Shown: positions 13,656-26,344 of the stretch, piece after piece
Layout of the letters: the number at the start of each line of letters is the position of its first letter
Numbering within the stretch: the first letter of the stretch is position 1
DNA from: Homarus americanus
Taxonomy: Eukaryota; Arthropoda; Malacostraca; Decapoda; Nephropidae
Assembly (NCBI RefSeq): GCF_018991925.1
Contig: NW_024729696.1
Span: 62,001-126,000 of the forward strand
Length of the DNA: 64,000 nucleotides
Direction: 5' to 3'
Translations under genes and position numbers: made by a program
The notes under the pieces: model-generated
What the model saw: only the letters and a program-made list of their open reading frames with translations
Databases searched by the model: none
What the model was told of the DNA's origin: nothing

Positions 13656-13784
13656 CACACTTTTAACTGCAGACAATGAAACGACTCCAGTGATTCACCA
13701 ATTGGTTAAGAAAACGTACAGACAGACAGGCGATTGTTGACAGATACAGAAATATAAATATCACAATATACGATATTTTTCCTT

Positions 13785-14135
13785 TCCTCTCTAATCCACC
13801 CATTCTCCGTTCTTCCCCTCCATAATCCCCTTCCCTCTCTGTCCCTCTCTACCAACTCTGCCATCCCTCCCTCTCTCCCTTCTTCCTCCCTCCTTCCCAC
13901 CCCGTTCTTTCTCTACAGCTCCCTTCCCTGCCCCCATTCTCCTCTCCCCTTGCCTCATCACTTACCTCTAACCATCTCTCCCTACTTCCTCAAACTCCTC
14001 CCTCTCTCCCTACTTCCTCAAACTCCCTCCCTCCTCCTTTCCTCACCCTTGTCTCATTATCTCTCCCTAATTCCTCAAACTCCTCCCTCTCTCCTTACTC
14101 TTCCTCAAACTCCCTCCCTCCTTCCTTCCTTCCAT
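13785..14135 (+). repeat. Pyrimidine-rich tract with CTTCCTCAAACTCC minisatellite
   Basis: Long C/T strand bias. CTACTTCCTCAAACTCCCTC recurs about five times at 13980-14125. Confidence 0.85.
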
Positions 14136-14413
14136 CCTGATGGGGGTAATTACGTAAGAATTTGGTATTTAGAAACGGGAGGAAATTACACGGAAAACAA
14201 TGGTTCCCGACGCGTCTGGGTGTAGTCCTCACGTCGCCCGGATGCTGAGGACAGTTTTTCCCTGAATTTCGGTATTGTGTCACTGTTTTCCTGACTGTTG
14301 TTTCCTTGTTTTCCTCTTAGTCTCATTGTTAGGTGGGTTATTTTTTATTTTTGTTTTCATATTTTTTTAAGTTTTCCAGATTTTGTTGTTGGTTTTCACG
14401 GTAAGGATGATTC

Positions 14414-14415
<2 letters not shown>

Positions 14416-14505
<90 letters not shown>
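14416..14505 (+). repeat. (CT)n
   Basis: About 44 perfect units. Confidence 0.98.
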
Positions 14506-14507
<2 letters not shown>

Positions 14508-14762
14508 CCATGACTAGAAATAATTCCTTAATTGCTCCACATTACAAAATCACTCTCTGTAATTTCTGTTCCTTTCCTCTTTGTCTCAGTTGAGGAAAAA
14601 GAGTCACATATAGTGTTCGTGTTTCCCTGCTGCCGAGAACATATATATGTATTTTCCTCACGACTGGTCTGTATCTTTTTTTCCTTTCCTTTGTTATTGA
14701 CACTTCCTTTTATGACTTTTATATTTTTCTATTCCCCCTTTCATTTTCACTTTCTCTTCCAC

Positions 14763-14799
14763 TGTGTGTGTGTGGGTGTGTGTGTGTGTGTGTGTGTGC
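14763..14799 (+). repeat. (TG)n
   Basis: One GGG interruption. Confidence 0.93.
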
Positions 14800-15925
14800 T
14801 GTCGTGGAATTAACACCTCTGACTAGTAGTTCTGACATCGTGACGTACACAGGAGTGGGGTGGAGGTGTAGCAGTATGGTTTTGCAATAACAAACCCTGA
14901 ATGTTGTGAGGTTGATGTTTTGGCGTGAATCTCCATCGAAATGAACAGGCGGGGGAAATGTCAATAATACCCCACGTTTAGTCGAAATAAGATGCCCAGG
15001 GGAGAGGGGATGGGGGGGAGGGAGGGAGACCTGCAATGAAGAATGTAGGTACTAATTTCGTCAAGTGAGCCACCGGTTCTCTGTTGTCATATGCCAGGTC
15101 TCTGTACACCAGGGAACTACTACCTTTAACCCCGGGGACACGAGGCTGATAATGACTCACTAGGGGTCGGTTCTGGGAAGGCTAGTGGCTGGGTGCTTGT
15201 GCTTGTAGTTGTTTGTGGCGGAAATTGTGTTGTTCGTGGCGGGTGTTGTGTTTGTTGTGTTGTTCATGGCGGGTGTTGTGTTTGTTGTTTTTCCAGCATG
15301 TTAGTTGTGGTGGTAAAGGAAAACGTGGATGAAGTTTACTGAAAAAAAAAGGCATACAAAAACAATAGATTTCAACATGGCCTTCATTAAATAGCTACAT
15401 AACCACCCTAGACAATGTTAAATTACCTCATGAAGCAAAAGTCAATCTACACTATTTTTCCAAGGCACAGACGATGACGTGACAATATCATAAGAAACAC
15501 TGAACTAGTTATCGTGAAGAGCACAGGATAATGTTTCAACAGCATCATCGTTGATCTTAGTAGGACGAGGTCACAGAACAGCTGGGATGGTGCTTCTGTT
15601 GACCTTTAGGGTACAGTATATGACCTGACCATCCACGTCATCTTTTATGTAGTGTTGGAAGGAAATTGAAGTGAAAAAAATATATACCCCTGATCATGAC
15701 GTGTTCCAAATGGACCAACTATTTAATACACATAAATATTTACTATCGATCAGCTGTCTCTTTGCTATCAGTGAGGTGTCTGTTTACTACTCGTCAGCTG
15801 TTTATATACCAGTCACACATCAGCGTGAAACCAAATACGTACATAATCCAAGCGACATGTTTGGTAAAATGTCCTAAAAAACAAGCATATTTATTGTGTG
15901 TTGGTGGGAGCTGTGTATGTGTTTA
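14800..15925. other. Unique sequence, nothing recognised
   Basis: A short repeat of GGCGGGTGTTGTGTTTGTTG lies at 15237-15290. No gene features. Confidence 0.5.
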
Positions 15926-16155
15926 TCTGTAAATATATATATATGTGTGTGTGTGAATGTGTGTTATGTGTATATGTATTGTGTGTGTGGGGTAGTTTAT
16001 GTATTTGTGTGTGTGTGTGTTTTAGGGGCAGTGTATGTGTGTGTTTGTGGGTAAATATATGCATGTATGTAAGGGGCTGTGTGTATCTATATGTATGTCT
16101 GTTTGTGGCTGTATGCTTGTGTTTATGTCTGTGTATATGTGCGTGTATGTGATTA
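15926..16155 (+). repeat. Degenerate TG/TATG-rich array
   Basis: Mixed TGTGTG, TATGTA and GTTTGTG words. Confidence 0.85.
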
Positions 16156-16264
16156 AGCTCATTATCGACAGTCTAACATATTTGTCGTTTGAGCTGTCTG
16201 GTAGTTTGCATGTTTGTGTGTCTGTTTCAAGGTCTTATCACATGTTGGAACTTAGAATAGATCG

Positions 16265-16373
16265 TGACGTCATAGGTCAAAGGTGAGGGTGACACGGCGA
16301 GCCAGAGGGGGAATGGGGAGTGAGAGTCCAAAGGTCAATGATACAGGACAGGTCAATGATAGAAGAGAGGTCA
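16265..16373. promoter_or_regulatory. CRE palindrome next to a DR1-like site and three AGGTCA half-sites
   Basis: TGACGTCA at 16265-16272 is followed at once by AGGTCAAAGGTGA (16274-16286), a DR1 arrangement, and by AGGTCA at 16332, 16350 and 16368 with 18-bp spacing. The last three may simply be a short tandem repeat. Confidence 0.3.
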
Positions 16374-16581
16374 ACAGTAGAGAGAGGAAGGCAACAGATA
16401 CACCAAGAGAGAGAGAGAGGGGGGGGGGGCTTGAGGGAATAAAGAAACATAAACAGACAGACAGAGAGGAACAAAGACATACGAAGAGAGGGAAAAAGAT
16501 TGAGAAACAGAGGGAAGAAGAGAGAGAAAGAGAGAGAAAGTTACAGGTCACGAGGATGTGGTAACCCTTAAGAGAACGGTG

Positions 16582-16703
<122 letters not shown>

Positions 16704-16729
16704 ATATACCAATTTCTGCATAACATATA

Positions 16730-16768
16730 ACCTAACCTTACCTAACCTTCACCTAACCTAACCTAACC
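16730..16768 (+). repeat. Interstitial CCTAA cluster
   Basis: CCTAACCTTACCTAACC and two more CCTAA units, the complement of the arthropod TTAGG telomere motif. Confidence 0.8.
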
Positions 16769-17223
16769 ACACCGAGACACGACCTCCTGCTAACACTGTC
16801 TCTGTTCTCACTCACCATTGTTCATCAGAATAATGGACGGGTACAGCTGGCAGCTTAAGGAGGAAATAATAGAATTCTATATCGATGGTGAGTGTAAGAT
16901 AAACGAGGGAAAAGGCAAAGGGAGAGGGGAGAGACAGCTGATAATGAGGGGAAGGAGAAGAGGCAGAAGCAGATTGGAGGATGGAAAGTTACGGAGGGAG
17001 AATTGGTGAGGAAATGGAAGCAAGGAGTGATAAGAATTCGCTAAAGGGAGAGAGAGAAGATGCCTCGAGGGGACAGAGGGGAAAAATGAGTGAGTAGGGT
17101 GGAGGGAGAATGAGAGAGAGAAAGAGAGGGAGAATGAGAGAGGTGGTGAGGGAAATGTGATGATGACTGACTGAACTGCAGGAGGAATGAGAGGACGATG
17201 AGATATATTTTCGAAGATGGGAG

Positions 17224-17795
17224 TGAGAGGTGAGGGGATGGTGAGGAGAGTGTAGGATGGTGAGAGGATGGTGTGAGGAGAGTGTAGGATGGTGTGAGGA
17301 GAGTGTAGGATGGTGTGAGGAGAGTGTAGGATGGTGAGGAGAGTGTAGGATGGTGAGAGGATGGTGTGAGGAGAGTGTAGGATGGTGTGAGGAGAGTGTA
17401 GGATGGTGAGGAGAGTGTAGGATGGTGAGGGAGGATGGTGTGAGGGGGTGTGGGGATGGTGTGAGGAGGTGTGGGATGGTGAGGAGGTGTGGGGATGGTG
17501 GTGAGGAGTGTGGGATGGTGAGAGAGTGTAGGATGGTGAGGGAGGGTACAACAGGATGGTGAGGGAGGTGTGGGATGGTGGGGAGAGTGGGATGGTGGGG
17601 AGGATGGTGTGAGGAGGTGTGGGATGGTGTGAGGAGAGTGTAGGATGGTGTGAGGAGAGTGTAGGATGGTGAGGAGAGTGTAGGATGGTGAGGAGAGTGT
17701 AGGATGGTGAGGAGAGTGTAGGATGGTGAGGAGAGTGTAGGATGGTGAGAGGATGGTGTGAGGAGAGTGTAGGATGGTGAAGAGAGTGTAGTATG
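17224..17795 (+). repeat. 19-21-bp minisatellite, about 28 units
   Basis: Unit GGAGAGTGTAGGATGGTG with or without TGA. A GAGGTGTGGGATGGTG subtype occupies 17440-17620. Confidence 0.95.
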
Positions 17796-18021
17796 ATCGA
17801 AAATGAAGAGACAAACACTAAGGAATGAATTGCACTTAATAATAATGAGTATATGAACAGCATATGTATATAAACATATGCACATATGCATACATAATAG
17901 GCATACATACAATTAAATAAATGTACAGACATATTGGTAAATGAACTTGTCGGTGTGTAACGGTCACCGAATTATTAATAGTTTTCTGTTTAGTCATGAT
18001 TTAGTTGATGTAGATGTGTAA

Positions 18022-18025
<4 letters not shown>

Positions 18026-18073
<48 letters not shown>
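18026..18073 (+). repeat. (AC)n
   Basis: 24 perfect units. Confidence 0.97.
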
Positions 18074-19165
<1,092 letters not shown>

Positions 19166-19269
19166 AGTAAACAGATAGGCTGGCCCCAGAGTGTTCGTGT
19201 TATGGTGGAGTGACGACTTACAACACTCGTGAGACAACCAAGAGCTACCTGCTGGTACCCTTGGGAGAT

Positions 19270-19561
19270 CCCCTACTGCTGGCGGTGAAGGAGGGGGGAA
19301 GAGGGAGAGATACGAGGAGGAAGTAAAGAGGGAGAGAGATAAAGAGATATAGGATTACTAGGAGAGAGACAAAGAGAAAAATGAACAGTGGAAGAGGAGA
19401 GAAATAAGGAGAAAGGGGAGAAACAAAAAGTCAGATGACCAGTAGGACATAGAAAGAAAGATAGAAACAGACACAAAGACGAAAATACACAGAGAGAGGG
19501 CACCACGAAAATAACATAGAGGAACTCAAAGAAACAGATAGATAGATAGATAGATAGATGT

Positions 19562-19588
<27 letters not shown>
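19270..19588 (+). repeat. Purine-rich tract ending in GATA and AG arrays
   Basis: GAGAGA-biased, then (GATA)n at 19538-19559 and (AG)n at 19562-19588. Confidence 0.85.
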
Positions 19589-19593
<5 letters not shown>

Positions 19594-20495
19594 AAAGCAT
19601 GGTAAATGTCTTATGAAACTTTCTCCTCAAATGCTACAGATTATTGTATATTATCACTTCACACTTGACAAAAAAAAGTTAGCCAAAGTTTGAATGGATT
19701 TGAAAACCTCGTGAAATGTCATATTTATCCTATTGATATATGATTCAATCCTATATCCAATACACTCGGATTGGAATTTTGTTTATGACTGGACAAAAGA
19801 GGAGATTTAGATCGTAAAAATAAAAGAATAACACGGTGTAAAATATTAAAAAAAAATTATGGATGCGTATTTGTTTAATAATTGTTCAAATATATATGTA
19901 GATAATTATTTTAACATATTTACAACTGAGAAAAATTATTTTACTATTTTTTTTACAAACAAATATATGAACATCAACATATAAATCATCTGATGAAATA
20001 ATGACAATAGAGTTGCAGGTAAAGTGTGTAAACATGTTGACTACAGATGGACGGACGGACGGTCAGGCAGATAAACGAACAAACTTGATTCAATATAATA
20101 CGATTCTAATTCAATAATGGTGAAACTATAACAAACAGCCAAGAAACATAAAGATAATATAATGTAAACAAATCAGAATTAACAACTACTAACAAAACTA
20201 AAAAAGAAACAATCCAAATCTAATAATTGAAATAAATACTTAACAAGGCAAAATAATGATGAGTACTGTGATAATTGACCTGCCAGCTGTGATAAATGGT
20301 TGAAGTGGTGTGATAAAGGAGTTAATGGGAGTAATAAATGTACTGTATAGTTATATATAACAACCAAAGTACCAGGTGTAATAATTACTACAAACTAACG
20401 ATAATTGAACCAACAGGTGTTATAATATACCTATAAAAGATGACTGAAACAACACGTATGATGTTTAACCCAAGAGGTGTAATAAGGTGACCTAC
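19589..20495. other. AT-rich intronic sequence
   Basis: No long microsatellite. A loose recurrence of CAAC(A/C)GGTGTAATAA words at 20360-20485. Confidence 0.5.
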
Positions 20496-20628
20496 CTTGA
20501 GAGTTGGTGACCAGCTCCAGGTATTGGCTGTACTTCTTGATAACCCGCTTGATCAAGTCAATCTGTTCCAAGGTCAGCTGCACCGCATTCTGGTATTGTG
20601 AGTCACAGGGCGTGTAGGCCACCCAGAA
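20496..20628 (-). CDS. Membrane dipeptidase (M19), FWVAYTPC exon
   Basis: Internal exon with acceptor ctcctcccacag and donor CTCAAG|gtaggt; entry phase 0, exit phase 1. It encodes residues 160-203, [13 protein letters not shown] to LVTNSQ. The preceding VGGQ and this FWVAYTPC rebuild the conserved VGGQFWxxYTPC block of M19 dipeptidases, and [11 protein letters not shown] matches the following conserved helix. Cys167 corresponds to Cys71 of human DPEP1. Its predicted partner, Cys250 in the next exon, is 83 residues away, the same spacing as human Cys71-Cys154. The last base G joins AC of the next exon to make Asp204. The first 12 coding bases are also the start of a large minisatellite that fills the intron immediately upstream (20629-21775), so this acceptor sits at the edge of an array of near-copies of itself. 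Confidence 0.95.
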
Positions 20629-21775
20629 CTGTGGGAGGAGAAGTGGTGGTGGTTAGTGGCCACCCAGAACTGTGGGAGGAGAAGTGGTGGTGGTTAGTGG
20701 CCATCCAGAACTGTGGGAGGAGAAGTGGTGGTGGTTAGTGGCCACCCAGAACTGTGGGAGAGGAAGTGGTGGTGGTTAGTGGCCACCCAGAAGTGTGGGA
20801 GGAAAAGTGGTGGTGGCGGTTAGTGGCCACCCAGAGCTGTTGGAGAGGAAGTGGTGGTGGTTAGTGGCCACCCAGAACTGTGGGAGGAAAAGTGGTGGTG
20901 GCGGTTAGTAGCCACCCAGAACTGTGGGAGAAAAGTGGTGGTTGAAGTGGCCACCCAGAACTGTGAAAGTGGTGGTGGCAGTTGTGACCACCCAGAACTG
21001 TTGGGGAGGAAGTGGTGGTGGTTAGTGGCCACCTAGAACTGTTGGGGAGGAAGTGGTGGTGGTTAGTGACCACCCAGAACTGTGATGAGGGAGAAGTGGT
21101 GGTGGTTAGTGACCACCCAGAACTGGGGGAGGAAGTGGTGGTGGTTGTGACCACCCAGAACTGTTGGGGAGGAAGTGGTGATGGTTGGTGGCCACCCAGA
21201 ACTGTGGGGAGAAGTGGTGGTGGTTGGTGACCACCCAGAACTGTTGGGGAGGAAGTGGTGGCGGTTAGTGACCACCCAGAACCAGGTGGTGTTGGTTAGT
21301 GACCACCCAGGACTGAGGGAGGAAGTGGTGAGGTGGTTAGTGACCACCCAGAACTGTTGGGAGGAAGTGGTGGTGGTTAGTGACCACCCAGAACTGTTGA
21401 GGGAGGAAGTGGTGGTGGTTGGTGACCACCAGAACTGTGGGGAGGAAGTGGTGGTGGTTAGTGGCCACCCAGAACTGTTGGGGAGGAAGTGGTGGTGGTT
21501 AGTGACCCAGAACATTGGGAGGAAGTGGTGGTGGTTGGTGACCACCCAGAACTGTGGGGAGAAGTGGTGGTTAGTGACCACCCAGAACTGTGGGGAGGAA
21601 GTGGTGGTGGTTAGTGGCCACCCAGAACTGTTGGGGAGGAAGTGGTGGTGGTTAGTGACCACCCAGAACTGTGAGGGAGGAAGTGGTGGTGGTTAGTGGC
21701 CACCCAGAACTGTTGGGAAGGAAGTGGTGGTGGTTAGTGACCACCCAGAAGTATGAGGCAGTAATGGTGGTTGGA
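20617..21775 (-). repeat. Minisatellite built from the dipeptidase exon 3' splice site (about 41-bp unit, about 29 copies)
   Basis: On the minus strand each unit reads ACTAAC, a CCACCACCACTT-type stretch, TTCTCCTCCCACAG, then TTCTGGGTGGCC. That is a branch-point-like CTAAC, a pyrimidine tract, an AG, and the first 12 coding bases (Phe-Trp-Val-Ala) of the exon at 20496-20628. The copy at 20617-20657 includes the real acceptor. About 28 further copies follow to 21775 with unit lengths of roughly 31-44 bp. Nearly all keep the AG before TTCTGG, although many have CCCAACAG or CCCCACAG variants. The most frequent unit length, 41, is not a multiple of three. Confidence 0.95.
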
Positions 21776-22095
21776 AGTAGTGTATCTTTATCATAGATGT
21801 ACTGGACTTGTGTGCACCAATATTGTACCAGATATTCAGTATACACATATGTACATATGTATGTGCACATAATTATGTACACTATCGACAACTGCAACAT
21901 GCACACGTGTCCAGTTCAACTATGATCTGGTAATGAACTTGTAAACAAAACACGCAATACATTCCAGCGGAGGTTTAATTAGCGTGTCATTTGTAACCCA
22001 CGACTGATAGTCTGGTCTGATTTCACACATACCGGACTAGAATATTGTAACAGTTTTTAATAGCGAGTGGAGAGGTTACTAATGTGCGTATGTGT

Positions 22096-22174
22096 GTGTG
22101 GGGTGTGGGGTGTAGGATTGTGCGTATTAGTGTGTATATGTTTGTATGTATAGATTTGTGTGTGTGTGTGTGTG

Positions 22175-22206
<32 letters not shown>
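22096..22206 (+). repeat. GT-rich then (AG)n
   Basis: (GT)n at 22157-22172 followed by AG units. Confidence 0.85.
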
Positions 22207-22207
<1 letters not shown>

Positions 22208-22299
22208 GTGGAGGGGAGGAAACAATACTAAACGTCTGTTTCCCTAAAATTGGAAAAAAAAAAGTTGAATCTGAAGGGTGAACGGAGCGGTGTAAGTGA

Positions 22300-22415
22300 A
22301 AGACCCTCACCCCTCCCCCTCACACCTCCCCCTGCCCTCACACCACACCCCCCTCACCCTCACCCCCTGCTCCTCACCTCACCCCTGCTCCTCACCCTCA
22401 CCTTGGCCTCACCCC
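22300..22415 (+). repeat. CCTCACCCC low complexity
   Basis: Repeats of CCCTCACACCTCCCC and CTGCTCCTCACC words. Confidence 0.8.
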
Positions 22416-22539
22416 AAAAAAAAAAGAATTATATAAAGGAAAATTGAAGCAGCAGGAGAGAAATGCCTGAAGACCGTATCAAGTAATGTCTGCCTGTCCC
22501 ATATTAAGACAATGTTTACTTCCCTTAAAAATTATGATC

Positions 22540-22542
<3 letters not shown>

Positions 22543-22576
<34 letters not shown>
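22543..22576 (+). repeat. (AC)n
   Basis: 17 units. Confidence 0.95.
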
Positions 22577-22578
<2 letters not shown>

Positions 22579-22814
22579 ATCACAGAATCCTGAGGAACTA
22601 ATTTTCCATTCAATTACCTGGCCCAAGACGCTACTGTCCCCACCATTCTTGATTCCCCCCAAATGACTTGAGTTTTTTCCCCCACTTTCCACTCTTCTGA
22701 CACGTCTCTGTGACTCCCGAATCACCCAGAAATAACTTACGACATTGTTCAGTCCATGTTTCTCTCTCTTAACTTATTTCTGAGACTCTCTTAAATCACC
22801 ACAAATGACGTAAG

Positions 22815-22819
<5 letters not shown>

Positions 22820-22845
<26 letters not shown>
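22820..22845 (+). repeat. (CT)n
   Basis: 13 units. Confidence 0.93.
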
Positions 22846-23010
22846 AATTCACTGCACGTTTCACTCTCTTAGTATGAGAGGTCGTCCTTAACATTTGTAT
22901 TCATGAGGTAAACTGTGTGGCAGAGAGATCTTCATGCTTACTGTGGTACTGTAAAGGCCGTGGTGTGGTGAGGTGCGTGTTTTAGATGGTATCTCTCCCT
23001 GCATCATGTA

Positions 23011-23012
<2 letters not shown>

Positions 23013-23098
<86 letters not shown>

Positions 23099-23106
23099 AG
23101 AGAGAG
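23013..23106 (+). repeat. (GT)n then short AG
   Basis: About 41 perfect GT units. Confidence 0.97.
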
Positions 23107-23286
23107 AGTCATTTTAGATGGTATCTTTCTTTCTGCATTATGTAGACTGCTTGTGTGTATAATTTCTGCCCTTTCTTTCTCTACCCACTTCTCTCAATCC
23201 AATAACAGAAGCTGACCAAGTATTGGCATCCTCTCCAGTCTTCACTGAAAGGAAATTCTTCCACCATGAGATGAAACTGACTTCCT

Positions 23287-23935
23287 TGCAAAACTCACGG
23301 ACTCAGACTCACGGACCAACAGGCTCACGGTCTACAGACTCACGGACCAACAGACTCACGGACTCACAGACTCACGGACCTGTGACTCACGGACCAACAG
23401 ACTCCACGGATTCACAGACTCACGGACCAACAGACCTGTTACGGATTCACAGACTCACGGACCAACAGAGACCACGGACTCACAGACCACGGACTCACAG
23501 ACTCACGGACTCCAGACTCCACGGACCAACAGACTCACGGATTCACAGACTACGGACCAACAGACTCACGGATTCACAGATTCCATGATCTACAGACTCA
23601 CGGACCAGACTACAGACCAACAGACTCACGGACCTGGCTGAAAATCAACAGACTCCACGGACTCACAGACTCACGGACCCAGACTCACGGACCAACAGAC
23701 TCACGGATCTGCAGACTTACGGACCAACAGACCTCACGGACTCACAGACCACGGACTCACAGACTCACGGACTCAGACTCACGGACCAACAGACTCACGG
23801 ATTCACAGACTCACGGACCAACAGACTCACGGACTCACAGACTCACGGACTCACAGACTCACGGACTCAGACTCACGGACCAACAGACTCACGGACTCAC
23901 GGACTCACAGACTCATGGACCAACAGACTCACAAA
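23287..23935 (+). repeat. ACTCACGGACCAACAG minisatellite, about 650 bp
   Basis: Mix of the 16-bp unit GACTCACGGACCAACA with 14-bp GACTCACGGACTCA and ATTCACA variants, in a partly regular order suggesting a higher-order period. Confidence 0.93.
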
Positions 23936-24101
23936 CTAAAACACCCATATAATGTCAGATTAGTGTTATTCTACATTCGTTAGGATAAATATATAAATCA
24001 AAGCTAGTTTGTATGTCAACGTCGTCAGTGCTTAAGTTTATTTCTTTACTGACGGTCACTTTATATCATCGCTTCTTTGTATTAGTTTCTATTTTTACAT
24101 C

Positions 24102-24427
24102 TGACGTCATATATGGGGGAGTTGATCAACATATGACGTCACTCACGGCCGACCAATCTTCTTCCTTTTATCTTGTCTTGCGAACCAATTAGCTGCTGTT
24201 ATCTCGTTTCAAGAACCAATCAGGTGGAGCCATAGTGTAGCCATGACAGTAACTATTAACGCGGAAGCTATAAAATTAACTGGGAGTTTTGTATCCCTAG
24301 TAGTTATGCTAATTAGTAAAATAATTGTAGGTAATTATCGAAGTAATCAAGTCAGACCGAAAATATTAATTAAGAAACCGAATTCCTCGCCCCGGGAGCA
24401 ATGTAGCCAATACTGGTGATGACGTCA
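24102..24427 (+). promoter_or_regulatory. Candidate CRE/CCAAT/TATA cluster
   Basis: Three perfect TGACGTCA palindromes lie at 24102-24109, 24134-24141 and 24420-24427. Three CCAAT boxes lie at 24153, 24185 and 24216 in a loose repeat of about 32 bp, and TATAAAA lies at 24269-24275. The block has no microsatellite. It lies inside dipeptidase intron 3 and opposite to its direction. No transcript downstream of the TATA box can be recognised, so promoter function is inference only. Confidence 0.35.
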
Positions 24428-24457
24428 CTACCGCCAGTCACTCACCCGCGCCTGGGG

Positions 24458-24460
<3 letters not shown>

Positions 24461-24497
<37 letters not shown>
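24461..24497 (+). repeat. (GT)n
   Basis: 18 units. Confidence 0.96.
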
Positions 24498-24499
<2 letters not shown>

Positions 24500-25119
24500 G
24501 CTCATGTGTATCATCATTAGCGAAAGTAATTAATTACACTCTGGAAATTATAGGCGTGTTACCGTAATAACAATTATATTTATTACTCTGGTGTTAATAT
24601 GTCAAGGTCTTCATGAATCTTTCCTTCTCATTTTTCTTTCATTTTCCTCTTTAACAACAAACGACCAATAGCTTCAGGCAGTAAGGCCACAGTTTAAGAC
24701 AGACTTGAAGACTATTTTTCATAAATATAAACGACATCTTTTCATTCAGCAACAACGGGCGGATTTGATAATATTTTCAAGGAGACGAAGACGACGACTT
24801 GTGAGGCATTATCAAGAAGAAACGCTATATATTGTTAGGGGAAATATATGGATTCAAACATCAGGATATTGATATACAGGAACGAAGTATATAAAGGTAC
24901 ATTGATAGACAGGAATTAACGACAATAGGAAGCAAAAACGACAAGTCTTAACAGTACACAAAATAGAATCCCTGGCATAAAATATACAGTTTTATAGACA
25001 TGATATATTTTAAGGCAACACGACATTTTCATTTACAACATTAATTTACTAATATAAACGAGCTATTTTGAGCTAAAACGACATATATTCTGGTAAAAAC
25101 GACAATTACACACAAGAGC

Positions 25120-25121
<2 letters not shown>
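24498..25121. other. Unique AT-rich sequence
   Basis: AACGACA recurs degenerately at 24725-25110. No gene. Confidence 0.5.

Positions 25122-25165
<44 letters not shown>
25122..25165 (+). repeat. (AC)n
   Basis: 22 units. Confidence 0.97.
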
Positions 25166-25168
<3 letters not shown>

Positions 25169-25239
25169 TCAGGCAAAGAGCGACATATATTCTGACGCGA
25201 CTTGAATTTTGAAGCACAAGCAAGATAGTTTGAGAGAGA

Positions 25240-25412
25240 GAGAACATACGGAGAGCTGAGGGAAGGGCAGGTAGAGAACCTATGAGAGACAGCTGGGGGA
25301 GGTAGAGAACCCTTAAGAGACAGCTGAGGGAGGTAGAGAACCCTTGAGAGACAGCTGGGGGAGGTTGAGAACCCTTGAGAGACAGCTGAAGGAGGTAGAG
25401 AACCTATGAGAG
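25240..25412 (+). repeat. About 31-bp minisatellite, 5 units
   Basis: GGAGGTAGAGAACCC then TTGAGAGACAGCTG. Confidence 0.92.
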
Positions 25413-25504
25413 ACATAACACAGAGAGACTTGAGAGACACAGAAACAAAATATATGCAAATTAAAATTGAAAACCAATAAACAAAGCAAGTCGTGTGGAA
25501 GGAT

Positions 25505-25735
25505 TCTAGCGGTGCTCGGCTGACTGAGGACAGACTGGATGACTGGGAGCTGACTGGATGTTTGAGAGCTTACTGGATGATTGGGGAATGGATGACTGGG
25601 AATTGCCTAGATGACTGGGATGAACTCAATAGTTGGATTGAGTGACAGGGCTGTTTAGAAAATTGAACTGGCAACTAGCTAAATGATCAGCCTTGAAAAC
25701 TGGAGGTAATTGACTGACTGGACAGGGACTGGATA
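25505..25735 (+). repeat. Degenerate CTGGATGACTGGGA repeat
   Basis: Recurrent words CTGGATGACTGGGA and TTGAGAGCT, strongly diverged. Confidence 0.65.
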
Positions 25736-26129
25736 TATGGTAATTGAGAGCGTGGCTGACTGGAACTGCCTGGATGATATTTTCATGACTGTTGTAGTGT
25801 GTACCACAGGTCGTGTACTTAGTCGATGGAGGTGTAGTGGTGTGTGGGAGAGGTTCAGTAGCATCAAGCACAACACCACGTATATTCTCCTTAGTAAGTC
25901 ATAACTGGCCTACATAACAACCTCTCTCACCTGCAGTAATTATCACAAGAGCCATGAGTTGTTCTATCTTCATTATAACAAGTTGTAACTTTTCATTGTA
26001 CCTCCTTGTTGATGGTCTCTCTCATAATGGCAACGGCTCAGGTTCCAGGAAGACGACCTGACTTTATAATGTAAATATGGAAACCCAAATATACATAAAA
26101 CTAGACGACTATTAGGGTGAGGTCTTGGA

Positions 26130-26330
26130 GGAGGAGGAGGAGGCCAGGAGTTGTAGGGAGGAGGCTGGAGAGCAGGAATTGTAGGGAAGAAAAGGAGGGA
26201 ATTAGGAACGGAAGAGGAGAAAGAGTGGGAGAAGGAGGAGGAGGAGGAGTTGTAAGGAAGGAAGAGGAGGAAGATAAATTGTGGGGAAGGAAAAGGAAGA
26301 TGGAAGGAGGAGAAAGGGAATGAAAGAGTT
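26130..26330 (+). repeat. Purine-rich GGAGGA tract
   Basis: Almost continuous A/G. Confidence 0.85.
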
Positions 26331-26344
26331 CGTGTATAAAGATC

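Noticed and set aside
16877..17932. Minus-strand ORFs of 257-351 codons rich in HSPHHPTLS
   Set aside because: Translation of the 19-21-bp minisatellite. Three frames are open at once, and there is no non-repeat domain.
20634..21696. Long open frames of NHHHF/TTTTSS or WWWLV type on both strands
   Set aside because: Produced by the acceptor-derived minisatellite, not by a gene.
23287..23935. CRISPR-like or transposon-end repeats
   Set aside because: Monomers abut without spacers and vary continuously, as in a minisatellite.
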